Assembly (NCBI GenBank): GCA_040766885.1
Contig: JAXGPP010000012.1
Location: 124,001-188,000, forward strand
Reading direction: 5' to 3'
Source of the DNA: JAXGPP01 sp040766885
Lineage (GTDB): Bacteria > Planctomycetota > Planctomycetia > Pirellulales > Thermoguttaceae
DNA length: 64,000 nucleotides
Both the position numbers and the translations under genes were made by a program. Positions 13,701 to 26,067 of the stretch are shown here, piece after piece. The notes under the pieces were generated by a model. The model had not been told where the DNA came from, did not search any database, and saw nothing but the letters and a program-made list of their open reading frames with translations. Every line of letters starts with the position of its first letter. Position 1 is the first letter of the stretch.

Positions 13701-13905
13701 CGGCCGAACTGACCTTCAGATAGGGCGAACTGTAGAGGTGGCTGATCCCCAGTTCGTTGAGATAGGACGCCAATTCGCCGGCTTTGCGGAAACCCTGATC
13801 CTTGCCGAACTGGAAGCGATATGTCGCCAAGGGGGGCCGTGCCCGCTCGGCCACAATCCGCTCGACTGCTTCTACCAGGTGCGATAAGAGGACGTTGTCC
13901 GCCAT
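10738..13905 (-). CDS. treY: Malto-oligosyltrehalose synthase TreY
   Basis: GH13 enzyme of 1055 residues that isomerises the reducing-end maltose unit of a malto-oligosaccharide into a trehalosyl end; longer than many family members (about 700-950). Seen in order: 'LATYRFQF', 'SHLYSSPYLKV', 'HGYAIVDY', 'DIVPNHM' (region I), 'DGVRIDHIDGL' with the nucleophile Asp (region II), 'YVVVEKILSPEEPLPEEW' with the acid/base Glu (region III), 'TSSTHDTKRSEDVRAR'-type region IV, and the diagnostic 'GVPDIYQGQEIWDFSLVDPD' near the C-terminus. AGGAA precedes the ATG. It is the last of six minus-strand alpha-glucan genes, 16 bases after malQ, and works with TreZ. Confidence 0.95.
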   Translation of the reverse strand: MADNVLLSHLVEAVERIVAERARPPLATYRFQFGKDQGFRKAGELASYLNELGISHLYSSPYLKVSSAASHGYAIVDYTQLNPDLGDDADYEAMVEALHEQGMGQILDIVPNHMCVAPPQENGWWADVLENGTSSPYAIFFDIDWRPVKDELKNKVLLPVLGGQYGKVLETGELAVEYRDGAFFLRYHQTVLPIDPRTYRVILDYRLDEFRQSGKLAADSEELRELESIITALGHLPKRNDTDPARVAERQREKEVIKSRLNRLTSGCQAVAEFIEESLKDINGQPGEPRSFDRLELLVDDQAYRLAHWKAAADEINYRRFFDINELAAVCMEHQTVFEQAHQLVFDLLVRGNLDGVRIDHIDGLFNPTEYLWRLQWGYLRALGRQAYESRAGDKADWPEIEPQFLLALHRKIGGLDPRQVFPSLFASNGEDVADIAESETPPAEAAPDGFRGVAQPLYVVVEKILSPEEPLPEEWPTAGTTGYDFLNYVNGLFVTRKGLSDLISIYGRFIQQGKVDFGEIAYQTRMLILRTAMSSELQMLSYRINRISEWHRTTRDHTFNALRTALREILACFPIYRTYIMAGQVTDRDRRFVSMAAAQAKHRNPAREPTVFDFIRDVILLDQPPDLDAVGRYEREVFVGRFQQVTSPVTAKGIEDTAFYRYNPLVSLNEVGGEPARAVVNVAEFHEENLRRRERQPFSLTASSTHDTKRSEDVRARLHVLSEIHSQWRTAVNRWARLNRRWHRDVEGRPAPSRNDEYLFYQALVGIWPLEPPDAEEHQRIIERVQGYMDKAIHEAKVRTSWISPNADYDAAVREFVAGVLTDSPKNRFLADFRAFHEHVANWGLYNALAQTLLKLTSPGVPDIYQGQEIWDFSLVDPDNRRPVDFGLRRWLLEEVKSKAADGPSRCEFARAMAANPRDRRAKLYVTWQSLEFRRQHAELLHHGRYVPLEVEGSRAEHVCAFAWHRPGEGGRAAETAIVAAPRLVTRLAPIPEGATQPLPPVGAEVWQDTQLVLGDLPVGPLTDRFTGHQISPENGRLALAQAMSDFPLALLVG

Positions 13906-13921
13906 GGTCCATTCCTGTCAG

Positions 13922-16111
13922 TCAATCCAGGTGCCGTGGTCTGTGCACTTCATCGCGGCGCGCGATACCAGGCGCAATCCGTTCATCCTCCGCCGCGCCT
14001 GCCCGAGTTGCCTCCGATTTTCGCCGCGCCGTATCGACCGCGCCCAGGATGCGGCGGACTGCCGGCAACTCGCGGAATTGCTCGAAACTGTACCGCGTCT
14101 TCCGCCGCCAGTTGGGCCGCTCCAGGAAAGTCCCGGGCGTGTTCTGCGGCTGTGTCTCCAGCCAAAGATCCTCGAGCGTCGCCAACACAATCGGGGCGGG
14201 GCTCGCGGCGAGATACTCCAGGCATCCCTCGAGCACCGACTCGGCATCTTCCGGCCGCCCGCCGATCGAGCCGATCCGCTCGAGGAGCCGTTTCAATCCC
14301 ATGCGGACTCTCTCGCGGCTCTCCTGTTGCTCGGGAACCTCGCGGGCCTCGATCAGGCCGAGGTCCAGCCGGTCGTCAATATCCAGCCCCTTCCAGAACG
14401 CCGCAAACGGCGGCATGTCATGCGTGTTGACGCTCGCCACTTCCGAGGCCGGAACCGGCTGGACCGCCTCGCGCAATTGGGGCCGCGTTTCGTACTGCAG
14501 CACGTACATCCCGTGCAGCCCGTGCTCCTCCATCGCCGCGTCGACGCCGGGAGGCACCGTGCCCAGGTTCTCGCCTACGATCATCGCCTGGTGGCGATGC
14601 GACTCCAGCGCCAGCACGGCGCACAACTCCTTCGTCGGATAGCGCACGTACGCGCCGGCCGACGCGGGCATCCCATGCGGCACCCACCACAGCCGGTAGA
14701 GGCTCATCACGTGGTCGATCCGCAGTATCCGTGCATACTGCAGGTGCCGCCGGAGGCAATCGATCCAGTAGCGGTGCCCCTGCTTGCGGAGATTGAGTGG
14801 ATGCAGGGGAGCAAATCCCCAATCCTGCCCCTTGGTGAAGAAACTGTCGGGCGGCGCGCCCCCGGAGGCCCGCGATACAAAGACTTCCGGGTAATGCCAT
14901 ACGTCGTAGCCGGCATTGCTCGCGCCCAGGGGGAGGTCGAGATACCACAGCATCTCCGCCTGCCGGGCACGGTCGGCCAGACCTTGAAGCTGCTGTTCGA
15001 CCTGCCATTGGGCGAACAGGTGGTAGCCGAATGCCTCCTCATCGTAATCGCCGGCGGCGATCCGGCCGCTACGGAGCGGTTCGGGCCACTCCTGCCACGA
15101 CTTGCCCCGCCGTTCGCCCACGGCGCGGAATTGTGCGTATAGTCTCGCGTCGGGCCATTGGCGCAGGTACGTCTCCAGCCCGCCACGCTCGGCCGTCTCG
15201 CGCGCGAAATACGAGTGGGCCAGGGTGGCCAGGATTCCTCGCTTCAGCGCCATCTGGCGGTCGTAATCGACAAACGACTCGCGGCGAAAAGCTTCCTCTC
15301 CCGCCTGGTATTCCGGCGACTCCAACAGTGCCCGTGCCTCTGCTGAGTGCTCGAACTCCGGCACCCGAGTGATATCGATGTAGAACTCGTTCCAGAACAA
15401 GCGGCTGGCCGGCGAATACGGGCTGGGATCACCGCCCATCCAGGCCAGCAGTGGCAGAGTCGCCACCAAGCTGCCCCCGAGGCCCTTGACCCACATCATC
15501 AACGTTTCGAGGTCCGAGAAGTCGCCCGGTCCCCAGCTTGCCTCGCGATGCAAGGCATAGAGCGGCACAAACACGCCCCACGCCCGCTGATAGCCTTCCT
15601 GCTCGGGCTGCCAGCACACCCGCGGCGCAGCGATGAGCATTGTCTCGGCCGAGGCGCCTGGAAGCTCGATCCTTAAACGGTGATAGCCCCAGGGGATGTC
15701 GCCCGCAATCGTCAGCACCTTGACCGCGTAGCGCGATCCCTCGACCTCGCGTTCGCGGAGCGTGGGGAGATGCTCCAGTCGGCCGGAGAACTCCCGTGTT
15801 TCGCCTTGTTCCAGCGTCAGAAAGCCATGATAGCGGCCCGTCGCCTGCGAAGCGGCTACCCGGAGACGCACGTCGGCTGCCCGATCGTCCCAGGCAACGG
15901 TCACCGGTTCGATCGTCGTTCGCCACAGGTCGAGGCGGCAGCGGCGGATGGCGTCGGGGGCCTCGCTTGCGCGCGCGATTCCCGCCCCCATAAGATCGAG
16001 CATCGCCAGGAGCGTCTCCTCCGACGCCACTTGCCGGCGCTCGGCCACATCTTCGTAGCTGGCCTGAATTCCGTGTAACCGTGCCAGCCGCGCAAGTGAA
16101 CCTCGATCCAT
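13922..16111 (-). CDS. malQ: 4-alpha-glucanotransferase (amylomaltase) MalQ
   Basis: GH77 disproportionating enzyme of 729 residues that transfers maltodextrin segments between acceptors and so recycles short chains from TreY/TreZ action. Visible blocks: 'PYSPASRLFWNEFYIDI' (substrate-binding N-part), 'RIDHVMSLYRLWWVPHG' with the nucleophile Asp, 'IVGENLGTVPPGVDAAM' with the acid/base Glu, and 'SVNTHDMPPFAAFW' with the third Asp. An N-terminal region of about 200 residues precedes the catalytic barrel. The ATG at 16111 is preferred because GAGGAG lies 10 bases upstream; an in-frame upstream start would overlap treZ. Gaps of 16 bases on both sides indicate one transcript with treZ and treY. 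Confidence 0.93.
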   Translation of the reverse strand: MDRGSLARLARLHGIQASYEDVAERRQVASEETLLAMLDLMGAGIARASEAPDAIRRCRLDLWRTTIEPVTVAWDDRAADVRLRVAASQATGRYHGFLTLEQGETREFSGRLEHLPTLREREVEGSRYAVKVLTIAGDIPWGYHRLRIELPGASAETMLIAAPRVCWQPEQEGYQRAWGVFVPLYALHREASWGPGDFSDLETLMMWVKGLGGSLVATLPLLAWMGGDPSPYSPASRLFWNEFYIDITRVPEFEHSAEARALLESPEYQAGEEAFRRESFVDYDRQMALKRGILATLAHSYFARETAERGGLETYLRQWPDARLYAQFRAVGERRGKSWQEWPEPLRSGRIAAGDYDEEAFGYHLFAQWQVEQQLQGLADRARQAEMLWYLDLPLGASNAGYDVWHYPEVFVSRASGGAPPDSFFTKGQDWGFAPLHPLNLRKQGHRYWIDCLRRHLQYARILRIDHVMSLYRLWWVPHGMPASAGAYVRYPTKELCAVLALESHRHQAMIVGENLGTVPPGVDAAMEEHGLHGMYVLQYETRPQLREAVQPVPASEVASVNTHDMPPFAAFWKGLDIDDRLDLGLIEAREVPEQQESRERVRMGLKRLLERIGSIGGRPEDAESVLEGCLEYLAASPAPIVLATLEDLWLETQPQNTPGTFLERPNWRRKTRYSFEQFRELPAVRRILGAVDTARRKSEATRAGAAEDERIAPGIARRDEVHRPRHLD

Positions 16112-16127
16112 GCAGTCGTCTCTCCTC

Positions 16128-18005
16128 TCAACTCGATGTTGCCGTTCGCTCCAGCAGGCAGAAGGCGCTGGCGGGCGTGGTCCATTCAATTCGACCGTCA
16201 GACCCGATCACCCGATCGCCGCCGCTGCCGGACGACTGAAGTGCAACCCGCCACAATCCCTGCGGCAGCGGCACCGAGACCGTCGCCGGCTGGCGCCCAA
16301 AATGGAAGATCGCGCAAGTCTCGCTTCCCTCGTGCCAGCGTCGGCAGTAGAGCGCGTCGTGCGTCTCGTCGGTTCCGACTTCCATCTGTTCCTTGTTCAA
16401 TTGCGCCAGCGCCGGGATGGTCTTTCGCAAGCGGATCAGCTCGCGATAAAGACCAAGCAGTTCACCGTGGCGCGGCTCGCGCCGCAGGCGGCGGTCGAGC
16501 TTCGCCAGGCGAAACGTCGCCTCGGCGGCGGGGTCGGGAATCTCCCCCCGCCAATTATAGGCGGCGAACTCCCGCTGGCGTCCCTCGCGGACTGCCCGGC
16601 AGAGCGCGGAATCACAATGGCTGACAAAGTAGGGGAACGGCGCAGTCTCTCCGTACTCTTCCCCCATGAAGAGGAGCGGAAGATAAGGGCACAGGAGAAG
16701 CAGCCCAGCCGCCAGTTTTAGCTCCTCCAGCGGCACCAGCGTGCTCTGTCGCTCGCTCGCCAGCCGGTTCCCCACCTGGTCGTGATTCTGGTTGTAGACC
16801 ACGAATCGGCCGGCGGGAATGCCCAGCGAGGACACCCCGTGCCGGCGTCCGCGATCGTGCGAGTATTGCCCCGTCAGGACGAAGCCTTCCCGGTATGCCT
16901 TGGCCACATCGGCCAGCCGGCCGAAGTCGGCGTAGCGGCCATTCCGCTCGCCGGTCAAGAGCGCGTGGATCGCGTAGTGGAAGTCGAAGTTCCACAGCGC
17001 ATCATGGCCGTAGCCCCCCAACTCGGCCGGCAGCACGTAACGGGTGTCATTCTTCGTGGTCTCCGCGGCCACGTACACCCGTCGGCCGAATCGCTCGCCT
17101 TCCGCGTGCGCCGCTTCAGCCACTTCGCCCAGGAACTGCCGCGCCGAGTTGTCGAAGATCGCGTGCACTGCGTCGAGCCGCAGCATGTCGATGTGGAACT
17201 CGCGCACCCAGAAGGCGATGTTCTCGCAGAAGAATCGCCGTACGTCGTCACTCCATCTGTCGTCGAAATTCAGCGCGTCGCCCCAGGGTGTGCGGTAACG
17301 GCCGGTGAAGTAATGCCCGAACTCGGCCAGGTAGTTCCCTTCAGGGCCGAGGTGGTTGTAGACCACGTCGAGACACACGGCGAGCCCGCGCTGGTGACAG
17401 GCATCGACCAGCCGCTTCAGCCCTTCCGGACCGCCGTAGGAGTCCTGCACGGCGAACAGGTAGACGCCGTCGTAGCCCCAGTTCCGCGCACCCGGAAACT
17501 GGGCCACCGGCATGATCTCGATGGCCGTCACCCCCAGGTCCACCAGATCGTCGAGTTGCCTGATCGCCGCGTCGAATGTCCCTTCCTCAGTGAACGTGCC
17601 GACGTGCAATTCGTAGAGGATGTATTTCGCGAGCGGCAGTCCCACCCAGCATTGGTCGGTCCAGGCAAAGCAGTGATCGACCACTTGCGACGGGCCATGC
17701 ACGCCGTCCGGCTGAAAATGCGAGGCCGGATCGGGCCGTTCGACCCGGCCGTCGAGCCGGTAGAAGTACCGCGTCCCGGGGCCGACCTCGTCGGCGGTCA
17801 GGGCATGATACCCGCCGCCCAGCGGCTCCATTGCCAGGAGGCGATCACTGGGATGCACCACGTGGACTTCCACCCGCTCCGCCTTGGGGGCCCACACGGC
17901 GAACCGGCAACCGCCGGCCGGCTTCCAGGTCGCCCCCAATCGCAGCACGCCTCCATCGGCTTCGCTCGACAAGCTCGCTCCTTCATCTGCAAAATGGGGA
18001 ACCAC
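16128..18005 (-). CDS. treZ: Malto-oligosyltrehalose trehalohydrolase TreZ
   Basis: GH13 hydrolase of up to 625 residues that releases trehalose from the product of TreY. An N-terminal CBM48-like domain (about 20-110, 'FAVWAPKAERVEV') is followed by the barrel: 'YELHVGTFTEEGTFDAAI', 'IEIMPVAQFPGARNWGYDGV', 'LDVVYNHLGPEGNYL', 'DMLRLDAVHAIFDNS' (nucleophile Asp), 'AAETTKND' (Glu) and 'YNQNHDQVGNR' (third Asp). The TreZ-type 'FPGARNWGYDGV' separates it from GlgX and GlgB. The annotated start is a GTG at 18005. A TTG twelve codons downstream, 5 bases after GAAGGAG, is an equally plausible start. It lies between glgB and malQ in the same direction. Confidence 0.94.
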   Translation of the reverse strand: MVPHFADEGASLSSEADGGVLRLGATWKPAGGCRFAVWAPKAERVEVHVVHPSDRLLAMEPLGGGYHALTADEVGPGTRYFYRLDGRVERPDPASHFQPDGVHGPSQVVDHCFAWTDQCWVGLPLAKYILYELHVGTFTEEGTFDAAIRQLDDLVDLGVTAIEIMPVAQFPGARNWGYDGVYLFAVQDSYGGPEGLKRLVDACHQRGLAVCLDVVYNHLGPEGNYLAEFGHYFTGRYRTPWGDALNFDDRWSDDVRRFFCENIAFWVREFHIDMLRLDAVHAIFDNSARQFLGEVAEAAHAEGERFGRRVYVAAETTKNDTRYVLPAELGGYGHDALWNFDFHYAIHALLTGERNGRYADFGRLADVAKAYREGFVLTGQYSHDRGRRHGVSSLGIPAGRFVVYNQNHDQVGNRLASERQSTLVPLEELKLAAGLLLLCPYLPLLFMGEEYGETAPFPYFVSHCDSALCRAVREGRQREFAAYNWRGEIPDPAAEATFRLAKLDRRLRREPRHGELLGLYRELIRLRKTIPALAQLNKEQMEVGTDETHDALYCRRWHEGSETCAIFHFGRQPATVSVPLPQGLWRVALQSSGSGGDRVIGSDGRIEWTTPASAFCLLERTATSS

Positions 18006-18107
18006 GAAGACCGAATGACGAAGGAAGCCGGGATATCGAAGCCCGAAGCCTCGAAGCGCCCGCTTAGCCGTTGGCCTTCATCATTCTCCTGTCGTTCCGT
18101 TCTTGCC

Positions 18108-20003
18108 TTACGCCCGGCCGCGGAAGAAGACCACCGAGAGCGGCGGGAGGGTGATGTTGAGCGAGCAGGGCTGTCCGTGGGAGGGCAACGGCGAGGCTTC
18201 GACGCCGCCGATGTTGCCCCAGCCGCTGCCGCCATAGATCGCGGCGTCGCTGTTGAGGATCTCTTCCCAGTAACTGCAATACGGAGCGCCGATGCGGTAA
18301 TTGGGCCGCGGCACCGGCGTGAAATTGCAGCATACGATCACGTCCGGGTCGCCCGATCGGCCGCGGCGCATGAAACTGATCACGCTTTGCTGGCTGTCGT
18401 GGGGATCGAGCCACTGGAAACCGCCCGGATCGTTGTCCAGCGCGTAGAGGGCCGGCTCCTGGCGATAAGTGCGGTTCAGGTCTTCCACCCAGCGCTGCAT
18501 GCCGCTGTGATAATGGAACTGGAGCAGATACCAGTCCAGCAGCGCATCGTGGTTCCATTCTCGCCCCTGGCCGAATTCGCCCCCCATGAACAGCAGCTTC
18601 TTGCCCGACTGGGCCCACATATAGCCCAGCAGGACCCGCAGGTTGGCGAACTTCTGCCATTCGTCCCCCGGCATCTTGGCCAGCAGCGATCCCTTGCCGT
18701 GTACCACTTCATCGTGCGACAGCGGCAGGATGAAGTTTTCGGTGAAGGCGTAGATCATGCGGAACGTGATGTTGTCGTGGTGGTACTTGCGGTGCACCGG
18801 GTCAAGCGACATGTACTTGAGCGTGTCGTGCATCCAGCCCATGTCCCACTTCAGGCCGAAACCCAGCCCGCCGACGTAGAGCGGGCGCGAGACCATCGGC
18901 CAGGCGGTCGATTCCTCAGCGAGCGTCATCGTGTCGGGATACCGCTTGTAGACCCACTCGTTGAACCGGCGCAGGAAATCGATCGCTTCGAGGTTCTCGC
19001 GGCCGCCGTACTTGTTGGGGATCCACTCGCCGGCTTTCCGCGAGTAGTCGAGGTAGAGCATCGAGGCCACCGCGTCGACTCGCAGCCCATCGACGTGGTA
19101 CTTGTCGAGCCAGTACAGCGCGCTCGACATGAGGAAGCCGCGGACTTCGCTGCGGCCGTAGTTGAAGATGTAGCTGTTCCAGTCGGGATGGAAACCCTGG
19201 CGCGGGTCGGCGTGCTCGTAGAGGTGCGTACCGTCGAAGTAGGCCAGCCCGTGCTCGTCGCCCGGGAAATGCGACGGCACCCAGTCCAGGATCACGCCGA
19301 TCCCTTCCTGGTGCAGGTAGTCGATCAGGTACATCAGGTCCTGCGGCGTGCCGAAGCGGCTGGTGGGAGCGAAATACCCCGTGGTCTGGTAGCCCCACGA
19401 CCCGTAGAATGGATGTTCCATGAGCGGCATGAACTCTACGTGGGTGAAGTTCATCCGTTTCACGTACTCGGCCAGCCGCGGGGCAATCGTGCGGTAGTTC
19501 TCGAACTGCCCGCCGCCGTTCGAGGTCTTCATCCACGATCCAAGATGCACCTCGTAGACCGAGATCGGCGCATGCAGGTCGTTACAGCGGTAGCGATCGC
19601 GCATCCACTCCTGATCGTTCCATTCATACGCCAGATCCCACACGATCGAGGCCGTGCGAGGCGGCGTCTCGTGATGGAAGGCTACCGGATCGGCCTTGTC
19701 CACCTGGTAGCCGTTGTGGCGCGACACAATGCGGTACTTGTACTTTGTGCCCTGGCCGATGCCCGGCAGGAACACCTCCCAAATCCCCGACGATGCGCGC
19801 GGCCACATCCGGCAGCTCTGCTTGTCCCAGCCGTTGAAATCGCCCATCACGAAGACCATCTCGGCATTGGGGGCCCAGACCGCGAAGTAGGTCCCCTGCG
19901 TATCGCCGAGGTTCCACAGATGCGACCCGAGCTTGTTGTACAGCTCCAGGTGCATCCCCTCGTTGAACAGGTACAGGTCTTGATCGGAAAAGGCGGTGAG
20001 CAT
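18108..20003 (-). CDS. glgB: 1,4-alpha-glucan branching enzyme GlgB
   Basis: GH13 branching enzyme of 631 residues, the short form with a single N-terminal CBM48 domain (about 25-120, 'YFAVWAPNAEMVFVMGDFN'). Catalytic barrel: 'YEVHLGSW', 'FMPLMEHPFYGSWGYQTTGY', 'VILDWVPSHF', 'DGLRVDAVASMLYLDY' with the nucleophile Asp, 'LAEESTAWP' with the acid/base Glu, and 'LPLSHDEVVHGKGSL' with the third Asp. The C-terminal beta domain ends 'LPPLSVVFFRGRA'. AAGGA precedes the ATG. It makes alpha-1,6 branches in the linear glucan built by GlgE, or by a glycogen synthase that is not in this window. It sits between the treS-mak fusion and treZ. Confidence 0.96.
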   Translation of the reverse strand: MLTAFSDQDLYLFNEGMHLELYNKLGSHLWNLGDTQGTYFAVWAPNAEMVFVMGDFNGWDKQSCRMWPRASSGIWEVFLPGIGQGTKYKYRIVSRHNGYQVDKADPVAFHHETPPRTASIVWDLAYEWNDQEWMRDRYRCNDLHAPISVYEVHLGSWMKTSNGGGQFENYRTIAPRLAEYVKRMNFTHVEFMPLMEHPFYGSWGYQTTGYFAPTSRFGTPQDLMYLIDYLHQEGIGVILDWVPSHFPGDEHGLAYFDGTHLYEHADPRQGFHPDWNSYIFNYGRSEVRGFLMSSALYWLDKYHVDGLRVDAVASMLYLDYSRKAGEWIPNKYGGRENLEAIDFLRRFNEWVYKRYPDTMTLAEESTAWPMVSRPLYVGGLGFGLKWDMGWMHDTLKYMSLDPVHRKYHHDNITFRMIYAFTENFILPLSHDEVVHGKGSLLAKMPGDEWQKFANLRVLLGYMWAQSGKKLLFMGGEFGQGREWNHDALLDWYLLQFHYHSGMQRWVEDLNRTYRQEPALYALDNDPGGFQWLDPHDSQQSVISFMRRGRSGDPDVIVCCNFTPVPRPNYRIGAPYCSYWEEILNSDAAIYGGSGWGNIGGVEASPLPSHGQPCSLNITLPPLSVVFFRGRA

Positions 20004-20117
20004 GGTGGCTGGTCCTTGGATGCGTGCGCAAAAACCCTGTCACCAATGTCCCGATGACCGGCGGCGGTGCGCGAACCAGGGCCGTTGGTCATTGGTGTCT
20101 GGCGATGGGTGCTTCTC

Positions 20118-23519
<3,402 letters not shown>

Positions 23520-23668
23520 GGTCGCGCCTCCTGCTCGTGGGGGTGCATCACACGCGACGCTGCCGCGGCCATTCTTGCCTCGCGTCGCTGAGGGGAAACG
23601 CCGCCGAGGCTGTCCATCGCCTCCGCAACGGCTCCCGCGCCGGTAGTGCCAATGATTCAATTCAACAA

Positions 23669-25675
23669 CTACATGAAGTACTCGAACTGGTGTTCGCGCC
23701 GTACGTGGCGGCGAATCTGGAAGATATGCGCCGGGGCTACCTGGGGGTCGATCTGCACGTAGTTGGTCGGACCGTGCCACAGGTACCGGCCATCGCCCAG
23801 CAAATCGTGCATCTGGTAGGGCCGGTCCGGGTCCAGCCCCAGCTTCCGCAGCGGCAGCGTCAGCCAGCCCGACTGCACATGGTACACATCCAGATTCACC
23901 ACCACGAGCACCAGGTTATGGCCGTCCTCGCTCTGCTTGCTGTAGGCAATGATCTCGGGATTGTCAACCTCGTGGAACTCCAGGCAAGCGTTGGTCTGCA
24001 ATGCCGGATTGTGGCGGCGAATGTGGTTCACCCGGCGGATGAAGGGCTCGAGGCTCGCGTGACGGTCGATGTTCCAGTGGCGGATCTGGTATTTTTCCGA
24101 GTCCAGATACTCTTCGCTTCCCGGCTCGCGCGGCCGGTTGTCGCCAGCCTCAAACGGCGGGCCGTAGATCCCGTAGCTGGCCGACAATGTCGCCGCCAGA
24201 ACCAGCCGTGCCATCTGTGCCGGCCGGCCGCCGAACTGCAGGTATTCCGGCAGGATGTCGGGCGTGTTCGGCCAGAAGTTCGGCCGGAAGTACTCGCGCG
24301 TCGCGGTGCGCGTCAACTCGCGGACGTACTCCGTCAACTCCCACTTCGTGTTCCGCCAGGTGAAGTAGGTGTACGACTGGCTGAAACCGATCTTCGCCAG
24401 GTAACGCATCACTTTCGGACGAGTGAACGCCTCGGAGAGGAAGATCGTCTCCGGGTAGTCCCGCTTCACCTCGCCGATTACCCAGTGCCAGAAGGGGAGC
24501 GCCTTGGTGTGCGGGTTGTCGACCCGGAACACCCGAATCCCCTGCTCGATCCAGTACGCCAGGACGCTTTTCAGTTCCTCCCACAACTCGCGCCACGCTT
24601 CGCACTCGAAGTCGAAGGGGTAAATGTCTTCGTATTTCTTCGGCGGATTCTCCGCATACTGGATCGAGCCGTCGGGCCGCTTGCGGAACCACTCCGGGTG
24701 TTCCTTCACGTAAGGATGGTCGGGCGAGCACTGGAAGGCGATGTCCATCGCGATTTCCATTCCCAGTTCCTTCGCCTGCCGGATCAACTGCCGGAAATCG
24801 TCGAGTGTGCCCAGTTGCGGATGGATCGACTTGTGTCCGCCCTCCTCGGAACCGATCGCCCACGGGCTCCCCGCGTCGTCTGGCGCGGCAAGGCGGGCGT
24901 TGTTGCGCCCCTTGCGGTGCGTCCGGCCGATCGGGTGAATGGGCGGCAGGTAGACCACGTCGAAGCCCATGTCGGCGATTCGCGGCAGCCACGACTCGAC
25001 GTCGCGAAACGTGCCGTGCCCGCCCGGTTCCGGACTGCATGAGCGGGGGAACAGCTCATACCAGGCGCTGAAGCGGGCTCGCTCCCGATCCACGGTAACC
25101 TGGAGCAGCTTTCCGTGCGTGCTGCTGAAACGCCGGTCCGGGTGGGCGGCCATCGCCGCCCCCAGTTCCTCGCTCACCGCCGCGTCAACGGCAGCCGGGT
25201 GCCCTTCAGGATGGCGCAGCATCTCCACCCACGAAGCGAGCTTGCCGCGCGATTCCAGGCTGGCCCGGTCCGCCGCCGCGGCGATCAACTCGGCTCCGAT
25301 CCGCAGTTCGGCCGCCACGTCCTGCCCGGCGTCGATCCGCTTGTTCAGGTTGCGTTGCCAAGTCTTGAAATGGTCGATCCAAGCCTCCACGGTGTAGTAG
25401 TAGGGCAGCAGGGCCTGGACGCGGAACTCGGCCTCCCAGCGATCGTTGACCAAAGGCCTCATGGGAACCTCGGTCCACTCATCAGCGTCCTCGCGGCGGT
25501 ACTTGAGCACGCAGGCAATGGCGTCGTGCCCGTCAGCGAAAGCGTCGCACCGAACGACCACCCATTCGCCGACAGTCCGCTTGATGGGAAACTCACCGCT
25601 GTCGACCTGCGGCTCGACATTTTCCACGATAACCCGCTGACGTCCCCGATCAACTTCTATAGCCATGACAGGCAT
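23669..25675 (-). CDS. glgE: Maltose 1-phosphate maltosyltransferase GlgE
   Basis: GH13_3 enzyme of 668 residues that transfers maltose from alpha-maltose 1-phosphate to the non-reducing end of an alpha-1,4-glucan. It has a beta-sandwich domain N (about 10-110), a helical insert (115-195), and the barrel starting at 'RFSAWYELFPRS'. Diagnostic blocks: 'YLPPIHPIGRTHRKG', nucleophile Asp386 in 'FRVDNPHTKA' (the family usually has Pro after Lys, here Ala), acid/base Glu415 in 'FLSEAFTRP', and 'SYTYFTWRNTKWEL'. The start MPVMAIEV at 25675 is chosen over longer frames; the second Met (25666) is possible. It is the first gene of the minus-strand cluster, divergent from glgC. Confidence 0.95.
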   Translation of the reverse strand: MPVMAIEVDRGRQRVIVENVEPQVDSGEFPIKRTVGEWVVVRCDAFADGHDAIACVLKYRREDADEWTEVPMRPLVNDRWEAEFRVQALLPYYYTVEAWIDHFKTWQRNLNKRIDAGQDVAAELRIGAELIAAAADRASLESRGKLASWVEMLRHPEGHPAAVDAAVSEELGAAMAAHPDRRFSSTHGKLLQVTVDRERARFSAWYELFPRSCSPEPGGHGTFRDVESWLPRIADMGFDVVYLPPIHPIGRTHRKGRNNARLAAPDDAGSPWAIGSEEGGHKSIHPQLGTLDDFRQLIRQAKELGMEIAMDIAFQCSPDHPYVKEHPEWFRKRPDGSIQYAENPPKKYEDIYPFDFECEAWRELWEELKSVLAYWIEQGIRVFRVDNPHTKALPFWHWVIGEVKRDYPETIFLSEAFTRPKVMRYLAKIGFSQSYTYFTWRNTKWELTEYVRELTRTATREYFRPNFWPNTPDILPEYLQFGGRPAQMARLVLAATLSASYGIYGPPFEAGDNRPREPGSEEYLDSEKYQIRHWNIDRHASLEPFIRRVNHIRRHNPALQTNACLEFHEVDNPEIIAYSKQSEDGHNLVLVVVNLDVYHVQSGWLTLPLRKLGLDPDRPYQMHDLLGDGRYLWHGPTNYVQIDPQVAPAHIFQIRRHVRREHQFEYFM

Positions 25676-26067
25676 CGATTTCCCCAAGGCGCTCCTGGCC
25701 GGTCCGCGGGCCATGCCCGGTCGGTCTCGGCGGAATTGTCTCTGGCGCGATCGGCGGTGGCACTGCAAACGATGGGCCGAAACGATCTTACGGTTGGCGG
25801 CAAGCATGCGTCGGTACCGCGCCGCCTACCCCGGAGGCGGGGCGGTTTGTCGCCCGTTCCGATACCTCCTTGTCCGCCATGGCGGGAGTTGCTGTTGGCA
25901 TTTCCACCGTTATGATTAGCGGGACACCGAAGATCGGCGTCAGATTGGCGAGTGTATGGCAGTCAGACGTGTCGCGTCAGGTACGGACACGCAGTGCCCC
26001 GGCCGGGACCCCCACGTGTGGTCAACGCGGCCGCCAGTCGAAGGGTTTCGTAGATGAGGACGAGATT
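25676..26067. promoter_or_regulatory. Divergent intergenic region between glgE and glgC
   Basis: 392 bases without a gene between the glgE-treS-glgB-treZ-malQ-treY block (minus) and glgC (plus). It must carry promoters for both directions. I see no clear -35/-10 pair, riboswitch or strong hairpin. GAGG lies 8 bases before the glgC ATG. Confidence 0.5.

Noticed and set aside
16782..20057. A plus-strand open frame of over 1,000 residues antisense to treZ and glgB
   Set aside because: High-GC shadow: it is antisense to two well-supported enzymes, has no recognisable domain and Arg/Val/His-rich composition.
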